The notes under the pieces are model-generated. The model was not told where the DNA came from, made no database searches, and saw only the letters and a program-made list of their open reading frames with translations. From Prevotella sp. UBA4268 (GTDB taxonomy: Bacteria; Bacteroidota; Bacteroidia; Bacteroidales; Bacteroidaceae), in the NCBI GenBank assembly GCA_002395135.1, contig DGWC01000016.1:221-17648 (forward strand): a stretch of 17,428 nucleotides of DNA, in the 5' to 3' direction. This document shows, piece by piece, positions 7,133 to 14,799 of the stretch; within the stretch, counting starts at the first letter, position 1; every line of letters starts with the position of its first letter. Made by a program: the position numbers and the translations under genes.

Positions 7133-8305
7133 ATGAAGGGATATCTCAGAAACGACGGACGGAAAGGCATCAGAAACATCACGCTGGTGGTCTATCTGGT
7201 GGAATGTGCGCACCATGTGGCAAGCAGGATTGCACGCGCTTTCGACGATGATGTTCATCTCATCGGATTCAGCGGGTGCGCTCCCAACAACTATGCCGAG
7301 CACATCATGCACAGGCTCTGCACCCATCCCAATGTGGGCGGCGTGCTATTGGTGTCGTTAGGATGCGAGAATTTCCAGCGCAACAGACTGCAAGCAGACA
7401 TCCGCCAAAGCGGTCGTCCCTGCGAACTGATTGTCATTCAAGAGGTAGGCGGCACGCGGTCTGCCATCCAAAGGGGCATTGATGCCGTGCTAAACATTAG
7501 GAAAGACCGCTGCTGCACCATGGAAACGGAATTCACATGGAAGGATCTGGTCATCGGAACCGTCTGTGGCGGCAGCGATGCCACCAGCGGATTCACCGCC
7601 AATCCATCCGTAGGCAGCACTTTCGACTATTTGGTGAGCCAAGGTTCCACCTGTATTTTTGAGGAACCAGGCGAACTGGTGGGCTGCGAACACATGTTGC
7701 GCGAGCGAGGCAGGACACCTCTGGTGGGACAGCAACTCTTCGACTGCATTCTGAAAGCCGACAGATATTACAAGAAAATGGGACACGACAGTTTCTCAGC
7801 AGGCAATGCCGTGGGCGGCCTCACCACCATTGAGGAGAAGTCGCTGGGCTCTTATTGCAAGAATGGCAGCCAGCCCATCGAGGCGTTAATCTATCCTGGC
7901 GACCTTCCCAACATGCCTGGACTTTACATGATGGACGTGGTTCCCGACGGAGAGGCTCGCTGGGGCTTCCCGAATATCAACGATAATGCCGAGATTATGG
8001 AAATGATTGCCTGCGGCTGCCATACCATTCTTTACACCACTGGGCGCGGCTCGGTGGCAGGATCAGCCATTTCGCCCGTCATCAAAGTGTGTGCCAACCC
8101 CGTCACCTTCAGCAATATGGAGGACGACATGGACATCAATGCCGGCAGAATCATCACTGAAGGTGCATCGTTGCAGGACATCCGACAGGAGATTCTCGCC
8201 TGTATCGAGCGCACGGCAAGCGGCATCCCCACCAAGTCGGAGTGTCTCGGACATCAGGAATACAGTCTGGGCTATAAGTCATTCTGCGCTATCTCATCCC
8301 AATGA
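7133..8305 (+). CDS. UxaA family large subunit (altronate/galactarate dehydratase catalytic domain)
   Basis: A 390-residue protein corresponding to the C-terminal catalytic domain of UxaA/GarD enzymes, which dehydrate sugar acids using an iron centre. Seen: GYLRNDGRKGIRN at 3-15 (family GxxRxDGRxGxRN), the GCAPNN segment near 48-53, LGCEN at 77-81, VCGGSDATSGFTANPSVG at 144-161, and a C-terminal TTGRGSVAG plus SPVIKVCANP, followed by DDMDINAGRI, all classic UxaA/GarD blocks. With the 89-residue SAF protein at 5695-5964 it rebuilds a complete two-domain dehydratase. Altronate dehydratase (D-altronate to 2-keto-3-deoxygluconate) is the default guess, but galactarate- or sulfolactate-type activity cannot be excluded. 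It starts 50 bases after the enolase-superfamily gene; its stop overlaps the next start by four bases (ATGA at 8302-8305). Confidence 0.87.
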   Translation: MKGYLRNDGRKGIRNITLVVYLVECAHHVASRIARAFDDDVHLIGFSGCAPNNYAEHIMHRLCTHPNVGGVLLVSLGCENFQRNRLQADIRQSGRPCELIVIQEVGGTRSAIQRGIDAVLNIRKDRCCTMETEFTWKDLVIGTVCGGSDATSGFTANPSVGSTFDYLVSQGSTCIFEEPGELVGCEHMLRERGRTPLVGQQLFDCILKADRYYKKMGHDSFSAGNAVGGLTTIEEKSLGSYCKNGSQPIEALIYPGDLPNMPGLYMMDVVPDGEARWGFPNINDNAEIMEMIACGCHTILYTTGRGSVAGSAISPVIKVCANPVTFSNMEDDMDINAGRIITEGASLQDIRQEILACIERTASGIPTKSECLGHQEYSLGYKSFCAISSQ

Positions 8306-8784
8306 ACGAGGAGAAAAGAAGGATTATCCAAGAGCGACTGGAACACAGCCGCATGTACGGGTGGCTGCAACGGGCATCCGACGTGATGGACCGTTACTTT
8401 TTGGATGCTGCCCTGGGCTTTGCCATTCCCGGTGGCATAGGCGATGCACTGGCAGCCCTTATCTCTATCGTCTACATAGGGTTCTCTGCATTCAAGATAC
8501 GCTCTTTTCCCCTCACGCTTGCCATTATCAACAACACCCTGCGCGATGTGCTTTTGGGCATGATTCCGTTTTATGTGGGCGACATCATCGACGTGTTCCA
8601 CCGCAGCAATCAGCAGAATATGCAACTCATTCGCGGCTTCGTGGAGGGCGAGCCTGAAACAATCAATGCCGTAAACCGCAAGGCGGCTTACAGCATTGTA
8701 CTGTTTATATCACTCTGCATCATGATTTATTTCATGGTGAAACTGGTGATTTGGGCTGGACAGCAAGTGTTCTCACTGTTCTGA
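8302..8784 (+). CDS. DUF4112 family membrane protein
   Basis: A 160-residue small membrane protein. The family is recognised from FLDAALGFAIPGGIGDAL at 33-50 (family pattern D-x-IPG-GxGDAL), IINNTLRDVLLGMIPFYVGD at 75-94 (family N-x-x-D-x-x-x-GxIPxxGD) and FHRSNQQNMQLIRGF near 99-113. Hydrophobic segments at about 44-64, 70-95 and 129-150 predict three membrane passes. No function is established for DUF4112. The ATGA overlap with the UxaA large subunit implies co-translation with the sugar-acid operon, although nothing in the protein suggests catalysis on sugar acids; it may simply have been captured at the end of the transcript. It converges on glmM with an 18-base gap that contains no terminator I can see. 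Confidence 0.85.
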   Translation: MNEEKRRIIQERLEHSRMYGWLQRASDVMDRYFLDAALGFAIPGGIGDALAALISIVYIGFSAFKIRSFPLTLAIINNTLRDVLLGMIPFYVGDIIDVFHRSNQQNMQLIRGFVEGEPETINAVNRKAAYSIVLFISLCIMIYFMVKLVIWAGQQVFSLF

Positions 8785-8802
8785 TCTCGGCATCACCACC
8801 GC

Positions 8803-10203
8803 TCACTGCATATCATAGACCACCTGCATGATTTGTCTGGCCAGTTCGTCGGCAGCCTCCATTGTGACGGCTTCGCTATAGACACGAATGATGGGCTCTG
8901 TGTTCGACTTGCGAAGATGTACCCACTTGTCGGGGAAATCAATCTTCACGCCATCGATATCGTTCACGTCAATACCTTCCTTGCCGGCATACATCTCCTT
9001 GATTCTGACAAGAATGGCATCTACATCGGTGGAAGCAGTGAGATCAATGCGGTTTTTGGCAATCGAATACGACGGGAAAGAGGCGCGCAGTTCCGACACT
9101 TTGCAGCCTTTCTTCGACAAGGAAGAGAGGAACAACGCAATACCCACCAGAGCATCGCGGCCATAGTGGCTCTCGGGATAAATCACTCCGCCATTGCCTT
9201 CACCGCCAATCACGGCACCCACCTGCTTCATCTTCGTGGTGACATTCACCTCGCCCACGGCTGCTGCTGCATAGTTTCCGCCATGTTTTTCGGTAACATC
9301 GCGCAAGGCTCGCGTGCTGCTGAGGTTCGAAACCGTGTTCAGACTCTTGCCTTTTGTATTTTCAAGCACATAGTCGGCCACGCTCACCAGCGTGTATTCC
9401 TCGCCAAACATCGTGCCGTCCTCACTGATGAAAGCCAATCGGTCTACATCCGGATCCACCACGATGCCGAGGTCGAAGCCACCGCCGCGCATTTTGTCCA
9501 TGATGCCCGTCAGATTCTTCTCCAGTGGCTCTGGGTTATGGGCGAAATCACCTGTTGGTTCGCCATTTAGAATCTCATATCTCACGCCCAGTGCATCCAG
9601 CAACTGGGGCAGGATAATGCCGCCCACGCTGTTGATGGCATCCACACATACACGATAGTTGGCCTTCTTGACAGCCTCAACATCAACCAATTGCAGGGCG
9701 AGCACACTGTCAACGTGACGCTTGTTGAAGGTGTTATCCTCTACATAATGCCCCAGATGATCCACGTCGGCATACTCAAAGTCCTCGGCCTCGGCTATGC
9801 GAAGCACCTCATTGCCTTCTTCCTTGTTCAGGAACTCGCCCTCGCGGTTGAGCAGTTTCAGCGCATTCCACTGGCGCGGATTATGGCTTGCTGTGATAAT
9901 GATGCCTCCGTCGGCACCGCTCATACGCACTGCCAGTTCGGTGGTAGGCGTGGTTGCCAACCCGATGTTAACCACATCGAAACCGTAACCCATCAAGGTG
10001 CCGCAAACCACATTCTTCACCATCTCGCCAGAGATGCGTGCATCGCGACCCACCACAATCTTGTTGGAACCTTGCGGCTCTGATTTGCGGATGAAAGAAG
10101 CATAGGCTGTTACAAACTTCACAATATCCAGCGGATTCAGGGTGTCGCCAGTAGCACCGCCAATTGTTCCGCGAATGCCGGAAATAGATTTTATCAACGT
10201 CAT
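8803..10203 (-). CDS. glmM: Phosphohexomutase, GlmM-type phosphoglucosamine mutase
   Basis: A 466-residue alpha-D-phosphohexomutase interconverting hexose(amine) 1- and 6-phosphates; GlmM makes glucosamine-1-phosphate for UDP-GlcNAc and thus peptidoglycan and LPS. All four signature loops are present: SGIRG at 8-12; TASHNPRQWNALK at 104-116 with the phosphoserine S106; Mg-binding VDPDVDR with D250, D252, D254; sugar-binding GEGNGGVIYPESHYGRD at 334-350; and phosphate-binding RKSNTEP at 431-437. Bacteroidales members of this type are usually annotated GlmM; a phosphomannomutase/phosphoglucomutase role is the alternative, since the sugar loop GEGNGG is shared. The nucleotidyltransferase encoded at 12140-13081 on the same strand could use its product. 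A hairpin ends about 15 bases before the start codon, so how it is transcribed is an open question. Confidence 0.88.
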   Translation of the reverse strand: MTLIKSISGIRGTIGGATGDTLNPLDIVKFVTAYASFIRKSEPQGSNKIVVGRDARISGEMVKNVVCGTLMGYGFDVVNIGLATTPTTELAVRMSGADGGIIITASHNPRQWNALKLLNREGEFLNKEEGNEVLRIAEAEDFEYADVDHLGHYVEDNTFNKRHVDSVLALQLVDVEAVKKANYRVCVDAINSVGGIILPQLLDALGVRYEILNGEPTGDFAHNPEPLEKNLTGIMDKMRGGGFDLGIVVDPDVDRLAFISEDGTMFGEEYTLVSVADYVLENTKGKSLNTVSNLSSTRALRDVTEKHGGNYAAAAVGEVNVTTKMKQVGAVIGGEGNGGVIYPESHYGRDALVGIALFLSSLSKKGCKVSELRASFPSYSIAKNRIDLTASTDVDAILVRIKEMYAGKEGIDVNDIDGVKIDFPDKWVHLRKSNTEPIIRVYSEAVTMEAADELARQIMQVVYDMQ

Positions 10204-10217
10204 AGAAATGTATGTTT

Positions 10218-10262
10218 AAAACACGCCCTTTCCCTGTTCATCAACGTGGGGGGAAAGGGCGT
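10218..10262 (-). terminator. Intrinsic terminator of the DUF4827 gene, abutting glmM
   Basis: On the minus strand a perfect 12-bp stem (10262-10251 with 10234-10223; core CGCCCTTTCCC / GGGAAAGGGCG) encloses a 16-base loop and is followed by G then TTTT (10221-10218). It begins 12 bases after the DUF4827 stop and ends about 15 bases before the glmM ATG. Only the minus strand has a T-run after the stem, which sets the orientation. Confidence 0.7.
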
Positions 10263-10274
10263 TATGGTTTATCG

Positions 10275-10913
10275 TTATATACCTTTTTCGTAGGTAATTG
10301 TGTAGAGACAGGGATAAACTCCACTCGACGCATATGAGTGGCCTTGCGTATGAGGCACAATCAACCTCACCTTTGCAATCTCATCGCCTTCTTTCTCCCA
10401 GCGCCCAATCTTGATATAAAGCAGCGGAACCATCCATCCCGACGGAACGGAAACCGAAGCATAGGCTCTGGCCATGACGCTTTCGCCGTCAATAAATGAG
10501 GCGATAAACGAGTCACTGTTACGGGTTACACTCATCTTGTCGGGTCTGTAATTATAGGCAACCACGTTGTTGGTGAGTTGCAGAGTGTCGGTAAGCAGAT
10601 TGCGTTCCCAGAAACGGCAGAGAACGGTAGCGGTCTCACCGCTTTTCAATATCTCCCCGCATCCCTCGCGCACCACTTGCAGATAAACTCCCGTCTGTGA
10701 GAAAAACACAAACTCGTTTTTGCTGACATCTGTCTTGAACCCACGTTCCTTGAACTGTGCCTCGCTGATAACGGTGACGTTAGAATCGCGCAGGAACTTG
10801 CTGATGGCATTATTCTCTTTCTCCTTCTGCTCTGCATAGGTCTCATAATCATTGCAACTCATTGTGCAAATGAGCGCAACCAGAGCGACCAAGGCGATAA
10901 AACACTTCTTCAT
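10275..10913 (-). CDS. DUF4827 family lipoprotein
   Basis: A 212-residue protein with a signal sequence (MKKCFIALVALVALICTMSC) ending in C20, a plausible lipobox cysteine although Thr at -3 is atypical. The mature N-terminus YETYAEQKEKENNAISKF and VISEAQFKERG match the Bacteroidales DUF4827 family. The C-terminal part has the beta-rich, FKBP-like look of this family: GEILKSGETATVLCRFWERNL near 111-131 and SVPSGWMVPLLYIKIGRW near 155-172. It probably sits in the inner or outer membrane facing the periplasm. No catalytic role is known to me, and prolyl isomerase activity should not be assumed. It lies between nrnA and glmM on the same strand, with its own promoter and terminator, so it is likely monocistronic. 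Confidence 0.82.
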   Translation of the reverse strand: MKKCFIALVALVALICTMSCNDYETYAEQKEKENNAISKFLRDSNVTVISEAQFKERGFKTDVSKNEFVFFSQTGVYLQVVREGCGEILKSGETATVLCRFWERNLLTDTLQLTNNVVAYNYRPDKMSVTRNSDSFIASFIDGESVMARAYASVSVPSGWMVPLLYIKIGRWEKEGDEIAKVRLIVPHTQGHSYASSGVYPCLYTITYEKGI

Positions 10914-10933
10914 CTTTTTTCTTTTTACGGTTG

Positions 10934-10964
10934 CAAAGTTACGGATTTTAATTCACAATTCAAC
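10934..10964 (-). promoter_or_regulatory. Promoter of the DUF4827 gene
   Basis: Read on the minus strand, TAACTTTG (10941-10934) is an exact TAnnTTTG -7 box, and GTTG (10964-10961) lies 19 bases upstream as a -33-like element. The box is 21 bases before the DUF4827 ATG, giving a short leader. Confidence 0.68.
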
Positions 10965-11120
10965 ATTACTGGCAAAAAAAATTCGACTTCAATTCCGTTC
11001 ACAGGCCATAATTAGGATTTGAACGTTTTTTTATCCGTATTTTAACGTTTCTCGGTCATGATCCGCAGGAATGTTCTCACTGCTCGCAGACACGCATGGA
11101 ACGACCAGTCCACGTCGTTG

Positions 11121-12140
11121 TCAAAGTTCACTGATGGCTTTTTGCACAATCTGCTCTGCCTCCTCTACCGAGCAGTATAGCCTTCCACCCGAGGCATTCA
11201 GATGTCCTCCCCCATTGAAATACTTCTCCGCAATCTTGGTACACGAGAAATCATCAACGCTGCGCAGGCTCACCCATATCGTATTATCGCGCTCAGTGTC
11301 CTCACGGAGGGAGATGCTCAGTTTCATCCCCTTGATTTGCAACGGTATATTCACAAGTCCTTCTGCATCGCCTTTTATGAAACTGAAACGACGCAGGTCG
11401 TGACGAGTGAGTATAAAATAGGATGCATGCTTGTCGGGAACCACTATCAGTTTCTTATACAACACAAACCCCATCAGCCGCAAGCGCGACTGGCTGTAAT
11501 TGTTATACACATTGCGATAGATTTTGTCCTTGTCAATGCGCTTAGTGAGTAACTGGCTGATAATGAAAAATATCTCCGGATTCGTTGAATTATAGGTAAA
11601 CCCGCCCGTGTCAGTCATCATTCCGCAATAGATAGGGATGGCCATCTTGCGAGTCATCGTCTCAAAACCGCCCAATTGCCATACCAGACGGAACACAATC
11701 TCGCTGGTGCTGCTCAGTTCTGGATGCGAAATGGAAAGCCTTACAGGGATTTCCGGGTCTGGATGATGATCGATCATCACCTTCTGCGCGGGCGACGCCG
11801 TCATCACTTCGCCCAGTTTATCCATCCTGTCAGGGCGATTAAAATCGAGACAGAACACCAGGTCTGCTTTGCCAAAAGCCTCTTCCACTTCTGCAGGATG
11901 CTTGTCGTAACGCACAATCTGGTGGGATTCGGGCAGCCACTGCAAGAAATCGGGAAACATATCCGGCACTGTCACCATGGGATCCTTGCCTTGCGAGCGC
12001 AGATATTCTGCCCATCCAAGACACGAACCCACCGCATCACCATCAGGATTCTGATGACAACAAAGCACAATATGCTGGGCCTGGTCGATGAGTTGGCGCA
12101 AAAGAGCCAACTCATCGCTGTTTAACAGGTTGATATTCAT
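11121..12140 (-). CDS. nrnA: DHH/DHHA1 phosphoesterase, NrnA-type oligoribonuclease/pAp phosphatase
   Basis: A 339-residue cytoplasmic phosphoesterase that degrades nano-RNA and/or converts 3'-phosphoadenosine 5'-phosphate (pAp) to AMP. Seen: CHQNPDGDAVGS at 28-39 (H29, D33, D35 metal ligands), CLDFNRPDRM at 97-106 (D99), the DHH triad at 124-126, MMTDTGGF at 174-181 with D177, and the DHHA1 substrate-binding NGGGHLNASGG at 309-319. These match NrnA-type proteins in order, spacing and length. The start codon overlaps the stop of the nucleotidyltransferase gene by one base (TAATG at 12142-12138), a strong sign of translational coupling. A cyclic-di-nucleotide phosphodiesterase (GdpP-like) role is unlikely because the extra PAS/GGDEF domains are absent. 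Confidence 0.9.
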   Translation of the reverse strand: MNINLLNSDELALLRQLIDQAQHIVLCCHQNPDGDAVGSCLGWAEYLRSQGKDPMVTVPDMFPDFLQWLPESHQIVRYDKHPAEVEEAFGKADLVFCLDFNRPDRMDKLGEVMTASPAQKVMIDHHPDPEIPVRLSISHPELSSTSEIVFRLVWQLGGFETMTRKMAIPIYCGMMTDTGGFTYNSTNPEIFFIISQLLTKRIDKDKIYRNVYNNYSQSRLRLMGFVLYKKLIVVPDKHASYFILTRHDLRRFSFIKGDAEGLVNIPLQIKGMKLSISLREDTERDNTIWVSLRSVDDFSCTKIAEKYFNGGGHLNASGGRLYCSVEEAEQIVQKAISEL

Positions 12141-13081
12141 TAGAATAACTTTGCCGGATAAACCCCTTCGTCAACCAGTTGCTGAATACGGTCCACCGTC
12201 GACTGCCTGTCGGCAGCATAGGTAACGCCAAACCACTTGCTCGTCGTGTCGAGCACTTTCACTGTTGCCGTACCTTCGTTGATCAGTTTGTTCACCATCA
12301 GCGGAATGAAGAACTCGGCCTTGAGGTTCTCCATGTTCTTCGGATCGCTGAGGAACTCCTTGAAATAAGCCTCGCTATAGTCGAAATAGTCGGGAGTGAA
12401 GCCCCACATATTCATACTCACAGGGGTGTTGTCGTCAACAGAAACCCACTTGCCCTCCTCGTCTTTATAGCGGATGGGCTGATCGGCAGCACCGGCCTGA
12501 CCACCGTCTTCTGCGCAACGCACGATTTCCGTACGCTCCACCACGGTGGTGAGATGGTCTTCGGCATCCTTCGAGCAGATACCGCGAGCCACTGTGCCGT
12601 TCTCACTCAAGGTGTTTCCCACGCGGAATCCTACCATGGCATACTGGTTCTTGGCATCTTCTGGCAATTCGCTGAGGAACTTGCCAATCACCATAAAAGC
12701 ATCGCGATTATAGAAATCATCACAGTTGATGACGCAGAAAGGCTCTTTAATGACATCCTTACCCATCAGCACGGCGTGGTTCGTACCCCACGGCTTCACA
12801 CGTCCCTCGGGAACAGAGAACCCTTCCGGCAGCGCATCCAACCCCTGGAAGCAGAGTTCGCACTTGATTTTGTCTTCATATTTCGACAGGATCTGTGTGC
12901 GGAACTGCTCTTCAAAGTCCTTGCGAATCACCCACACCACTTTGCCGAATCCAGCCTGGATGGCATCATAAATACTATAGTCCATAATCGTTTCGCCGTT
13001 GGGGCCCAGTCCGTCGAGTTGTTTCAGACCTCCATAGCGGCTGCCCATACCGGCAGCAAGTAAGAAAAGAGTCGGTTTCAT
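12140..13081 (-). CDS. Sugar-phosphate nucleotidyltransferase family protein
   Basis: A 313-residue GT-A-fold nucleotidyltransferase that should join NTP and a sugar-1-phosphate to give an NDP-sugar. The N-terminal signature LAAGMGSRYGGLKQ at 8-21 (GxGxRxxxxK) binds the nucleotide, followed by GPNGETIMDYSIYDAI. VINCDDFYNRDAF near 118-130 supplies the metal-binding Asp residues in the position of the usual G-D/D-D motif. WGFTPDYFDY near 226 and FGVTYAADR near 288-296 complete the core. It resembles UTP- and dTTP-using glucose-1-phosphate transferases but is a distinct Bacteroidetes-type branch, so nucleotide and sugar remain unassigned. It is the first gene of a two-gene operon with nrnA; about 84 bases separate it from a -7 box. 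Confidence 0.85.
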   Translation of the reverse strand: MKPTLFLLAAGMGSRYGGLKQLDGLGPNGETIMDYSIYDAIQAGFGKVVWVIRKDFEEQFRTQILSKYEDKIKCELCFQGLDALPEGFSVPEGRVKPWGTNHAVLMGKDVIKEPFCVINCDDFYNRDAFMVIGKFLSELPEDAKNQYAMVGFRVGNTLSENGTVARGICSKDAEDHLTTVVERTEIVRCAEDGGQAGAADQPIRYKDEEGKWVSVDDNTPVSMNMWGFTPDYFDYSEAYFKEFLSDPKNMENLKAEFFIPLMVNKLINEGTATVKVLDTTSKWFGVTYAADRQSTVDRIQQLVDEGVYPAKLF

Positions 13082-13164
13082 ATTACTATTTTTTGATTAC
13101 CAATTGAATATCTCATGAATTTGCTATTGCCGAAAGGTTCGGTTTTTCGCTTTTTCTCAATTTG

Positions 13165-13172
13165 CAAAATTA
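13165..13172 (-). promoter_or_regulatory. -7 box of the nucleotidyltransferase-nrnA operon
   Basis: On the minus strand, TAATTTTG (13172-13165) is an exact TAnnTTTG. I find no good TTTG at the expected distance upstream. It lies in the AT-rich 256-base gap (13082-13337), whose remainder shows no gene, RNA or clear hairpin to me. Confidence 0.5.
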
Positions 13173-13337
13173 CTATTTTTTTTGCAGATAGCCATTGGCA
13201 TCACATGCAATTAACATTAATTCATGTTTGATTCACTGATATGGATGTCTTTAGTTCATCTCACTCTGGATACAGAATGCTACAATCAGGCGCGGCTTAT
13301 ATTCCAAACCGTCAGATTGACAATCAGAGCAGCGATA

Positions 13338-13988
13338 CTATTCTCTGCCAACTTCCGCCTCTCTTTGTTTTGCCATTTCCATGTTGATGGTCTCGTGTAC
13401 CCTGAAATATTCACTAAGTTCAAGGCGCAGGTAATCAGCAAGATTTGGAATCTCTTGAATAAACAGAATGACCGACTTGCAATGTACATTGACGATGCTG
13501 CCAGCCTCATCAATTGTATATACAGTCGTCACGCTGTTTCTGATGTTCGACTCGTTGATTGCTTTTTTCAATCGTGCGAATTCATCGATATCATAGAGTT
13601 CAATATGTCCCCAATGAGTATCATAGATTTGAACAAAGCGGACGCTATTGCTTGTCCTTACAACAAAATATTCGCCTTGATAGCCGAAATGAATATCACC
13701 ATCCTCCCCTTCATCTATTTCATACTGACATCCGATTGCTGTCAGTGTCTGTAAGAATAAATCCCTTGTTCCTTTCTTTTCTTCCATGACTTTGTCCTCC
13801 ACATTATTCTTTTCTGAGTTCTGTTCTTCATTTGCTGGTTCATACGAACCAGCCTGATTATCAACAGTCTCATCATTCAGTACTTGCTCATTGTTTTCCC
13901 CATTGGTCATCGACCGCCGGTTCATATACTTGTTGGCAATGAAGCCACCCACTACTGCAATCACAACCACTACTAATATTTCCATCAT
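13338..13988 (-). CDS. Membrane-anchored protein with acidic linker and a small alpha/beta domain, function unknown
   Basis: I do not recognise a named family with certainty. The 216-residue protein starts with a transmembrane helix (residues ~3-20, MEILVVVVIAVVGGFI), then a positive cluster (NKYMNRR) predicting a cytoplasmic body. A low-complexity Asn/Glu-rich linker follows (~28-75). From about 76 the folded part reads FLQTLTAIGCQYEI, IHFGYQGEYFVVRT, VRFVQIYDTHWGHI, then a helix LKKAINESNIRN and YTIDEAGSIVNVHCKSV. This alternation resembles type III secretion chaperone-like/YbjN-like domains, a low-confidence fold guess. Two adjacent ATGs (13988 and 13985) could start it. It is 103 bases after the sirtuin gene in the same direction and might be the last member of that cluster. 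Confidence 0.65.
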   Translation of the reverse strand: MMEILVVVVIAVVGGFIANKYMNRRSMTNGENNEQVLNDETVDNQAGSYEPANEEQNSEKNNVEDKVMEEKKGTRDLFLQTLTAIGCQYEIDEGEDGDIHFGYQGEYFVVRTSNSVRFVQIYDTHWGHIELYDIDEFARLKKAINESNIRNSVTTVYTIDEAGSIVNVHCKSVILFIQEIPNLADYLRLELSEYFRVHETINMEMAKQREAEVGRE

Positions 13989-14091
13989 CCAAAATTGTTA
14001 TAAATAAGAATCCAAAACGTAACAGGCAGCGAGATGCCATCAACATCGCGGCAACAATCAAATAGTTGCACAATCTCAACGCATCTCCTCA

Positions 14092-14799
14092 TTAAAGTCT
14101 CTTGATTTCGTAGATAAGGACATCAACTCCCTCTGTCGCTTTTGCCTTGATATGTTTAAAGCCTATAGGCAGATGGCCCTTCATTTCGGAAGGGTCTACC
14201 AAGAACTTAGGCACTTCCTTCTGAGCGTAATCCACGAGCCCTGCTGCTGGATAAACAACAAGCGAAGTGCCGATAACTACAAAGACATCAGCATTTTCAA
14301 CTAATGCCAGAGCCTCATCCATATATCTCAAGTTTTCCCCAAACCATACAATGTACGGACGAAGTTGGGAACCATCCTCTGCCTTGTCGCCCATACGAAT
14401 AGGCAGATCCAATGGATATTTTCTGATGCACCTATCGTCTTCTCGGTCTCGCGAAGAAGCGACCTTTGCTAATTCCCCATGCAAATGCACAACTCTGGTA
14501 CTGCCTGCGCGTTCATGAAGGTCATCAACATTTTGCGTGATGATGGTCACATCATGCTCCTTTTCCAACTCTGCCAGTGCATAATGTGCATGATTAGGCT
14601 GTACGGTAAGAAGTTGCTTACGCCTCGCATTATAGAACTCAAGTACGGCTTCTGGTTCTTCATGGAATCCGTCGATACTTGCCAGTCGCATGGCATCATA
14701 CTTTTTCCATAAGCCATTACTGTCGCGGAATGTACTGATTCCACTCTCAGCGCTTATGCCTGCACCAGACAATACAACAATGTTCAGTCTCTTTTTCAT
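14092..14799 (-). CDS. Sir2 family NAD-dependent protein deacylase (CobB-like), without zinc cysteines
   Basis: A sirtuin removing acyl groups from lysines with NAD, releasing nicotinamide and O-acyl-ADP-ribose. Seen, numbering from the GTG at 14817 that adds six residues: GAGISAESGISTFRD from 18 (NAD site), TQNVDDLHERAG at 94-105, HLHGEL with catalytic H113 at 111-116, and GTSLVVYPAAG at 183-193. Y62 and R65 (FYNARR) form the Y-x-x-R pair that in CobB and SIRT5 binds succinyl or malonyl groups, so desuccinylase activity is plausible. The stretch after the catalytic His, where four zinc-binding Cys normally lie, holds a single Cys (C130); a shortened, zinc-free module appears common in Bacteroidetes. 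I chose ATG 14799 (MKKRLNIVVLSGAG) as it fits relatives. Neighbours also concern ADP-ribose. Confidence 0.9.
   Translation of the reverse strand: MKKRLNIVVLSGAGISAESGISTFRDSNGLWKKYDAMRLASIDGFHEEPEAVLEFYNARRKQLLTVQPNHAHYALAELEKEHDVTIITQNVDDLHERAGSTRVVHLHGELAKVASSRDREDDRCIRKYPLDLPIRMGDKAEDGSQLRPYIVWFGENLRYMDEALALVENADVFVVIGTSLVVYPAAGLVDYAQKEVPKFLVDPSEMKGHLPIGFKHIKAKATEGVDVLIYEIKRL

Noticed and set aside
11030..11052. Repeated AACGTT around T-runs downstream of nrnA
   Set aside because: Two six-base copies in AT-rich DNA; no stable stem followed by a T-run in the right orientation, so not called a terminator.
13224..13754. 176-codon plus-strand ORF opposite the unknown membrane protein
   Set aside because: The minus-strand frame has a credible membrane helix, linker and folded domain, while this one has a Cys/Phe/Ile-rich, unstructured-looking translation and no promoter.
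14013..14044. Possible minus-strand promoter (TACGTTTTG with TTG 19 bases upstream) before the unknown membrane protein
   Set aside because: The -7 box has three instead of two bases between TA and TTTG, so it departs from the consensus; too weak to list as a feature.
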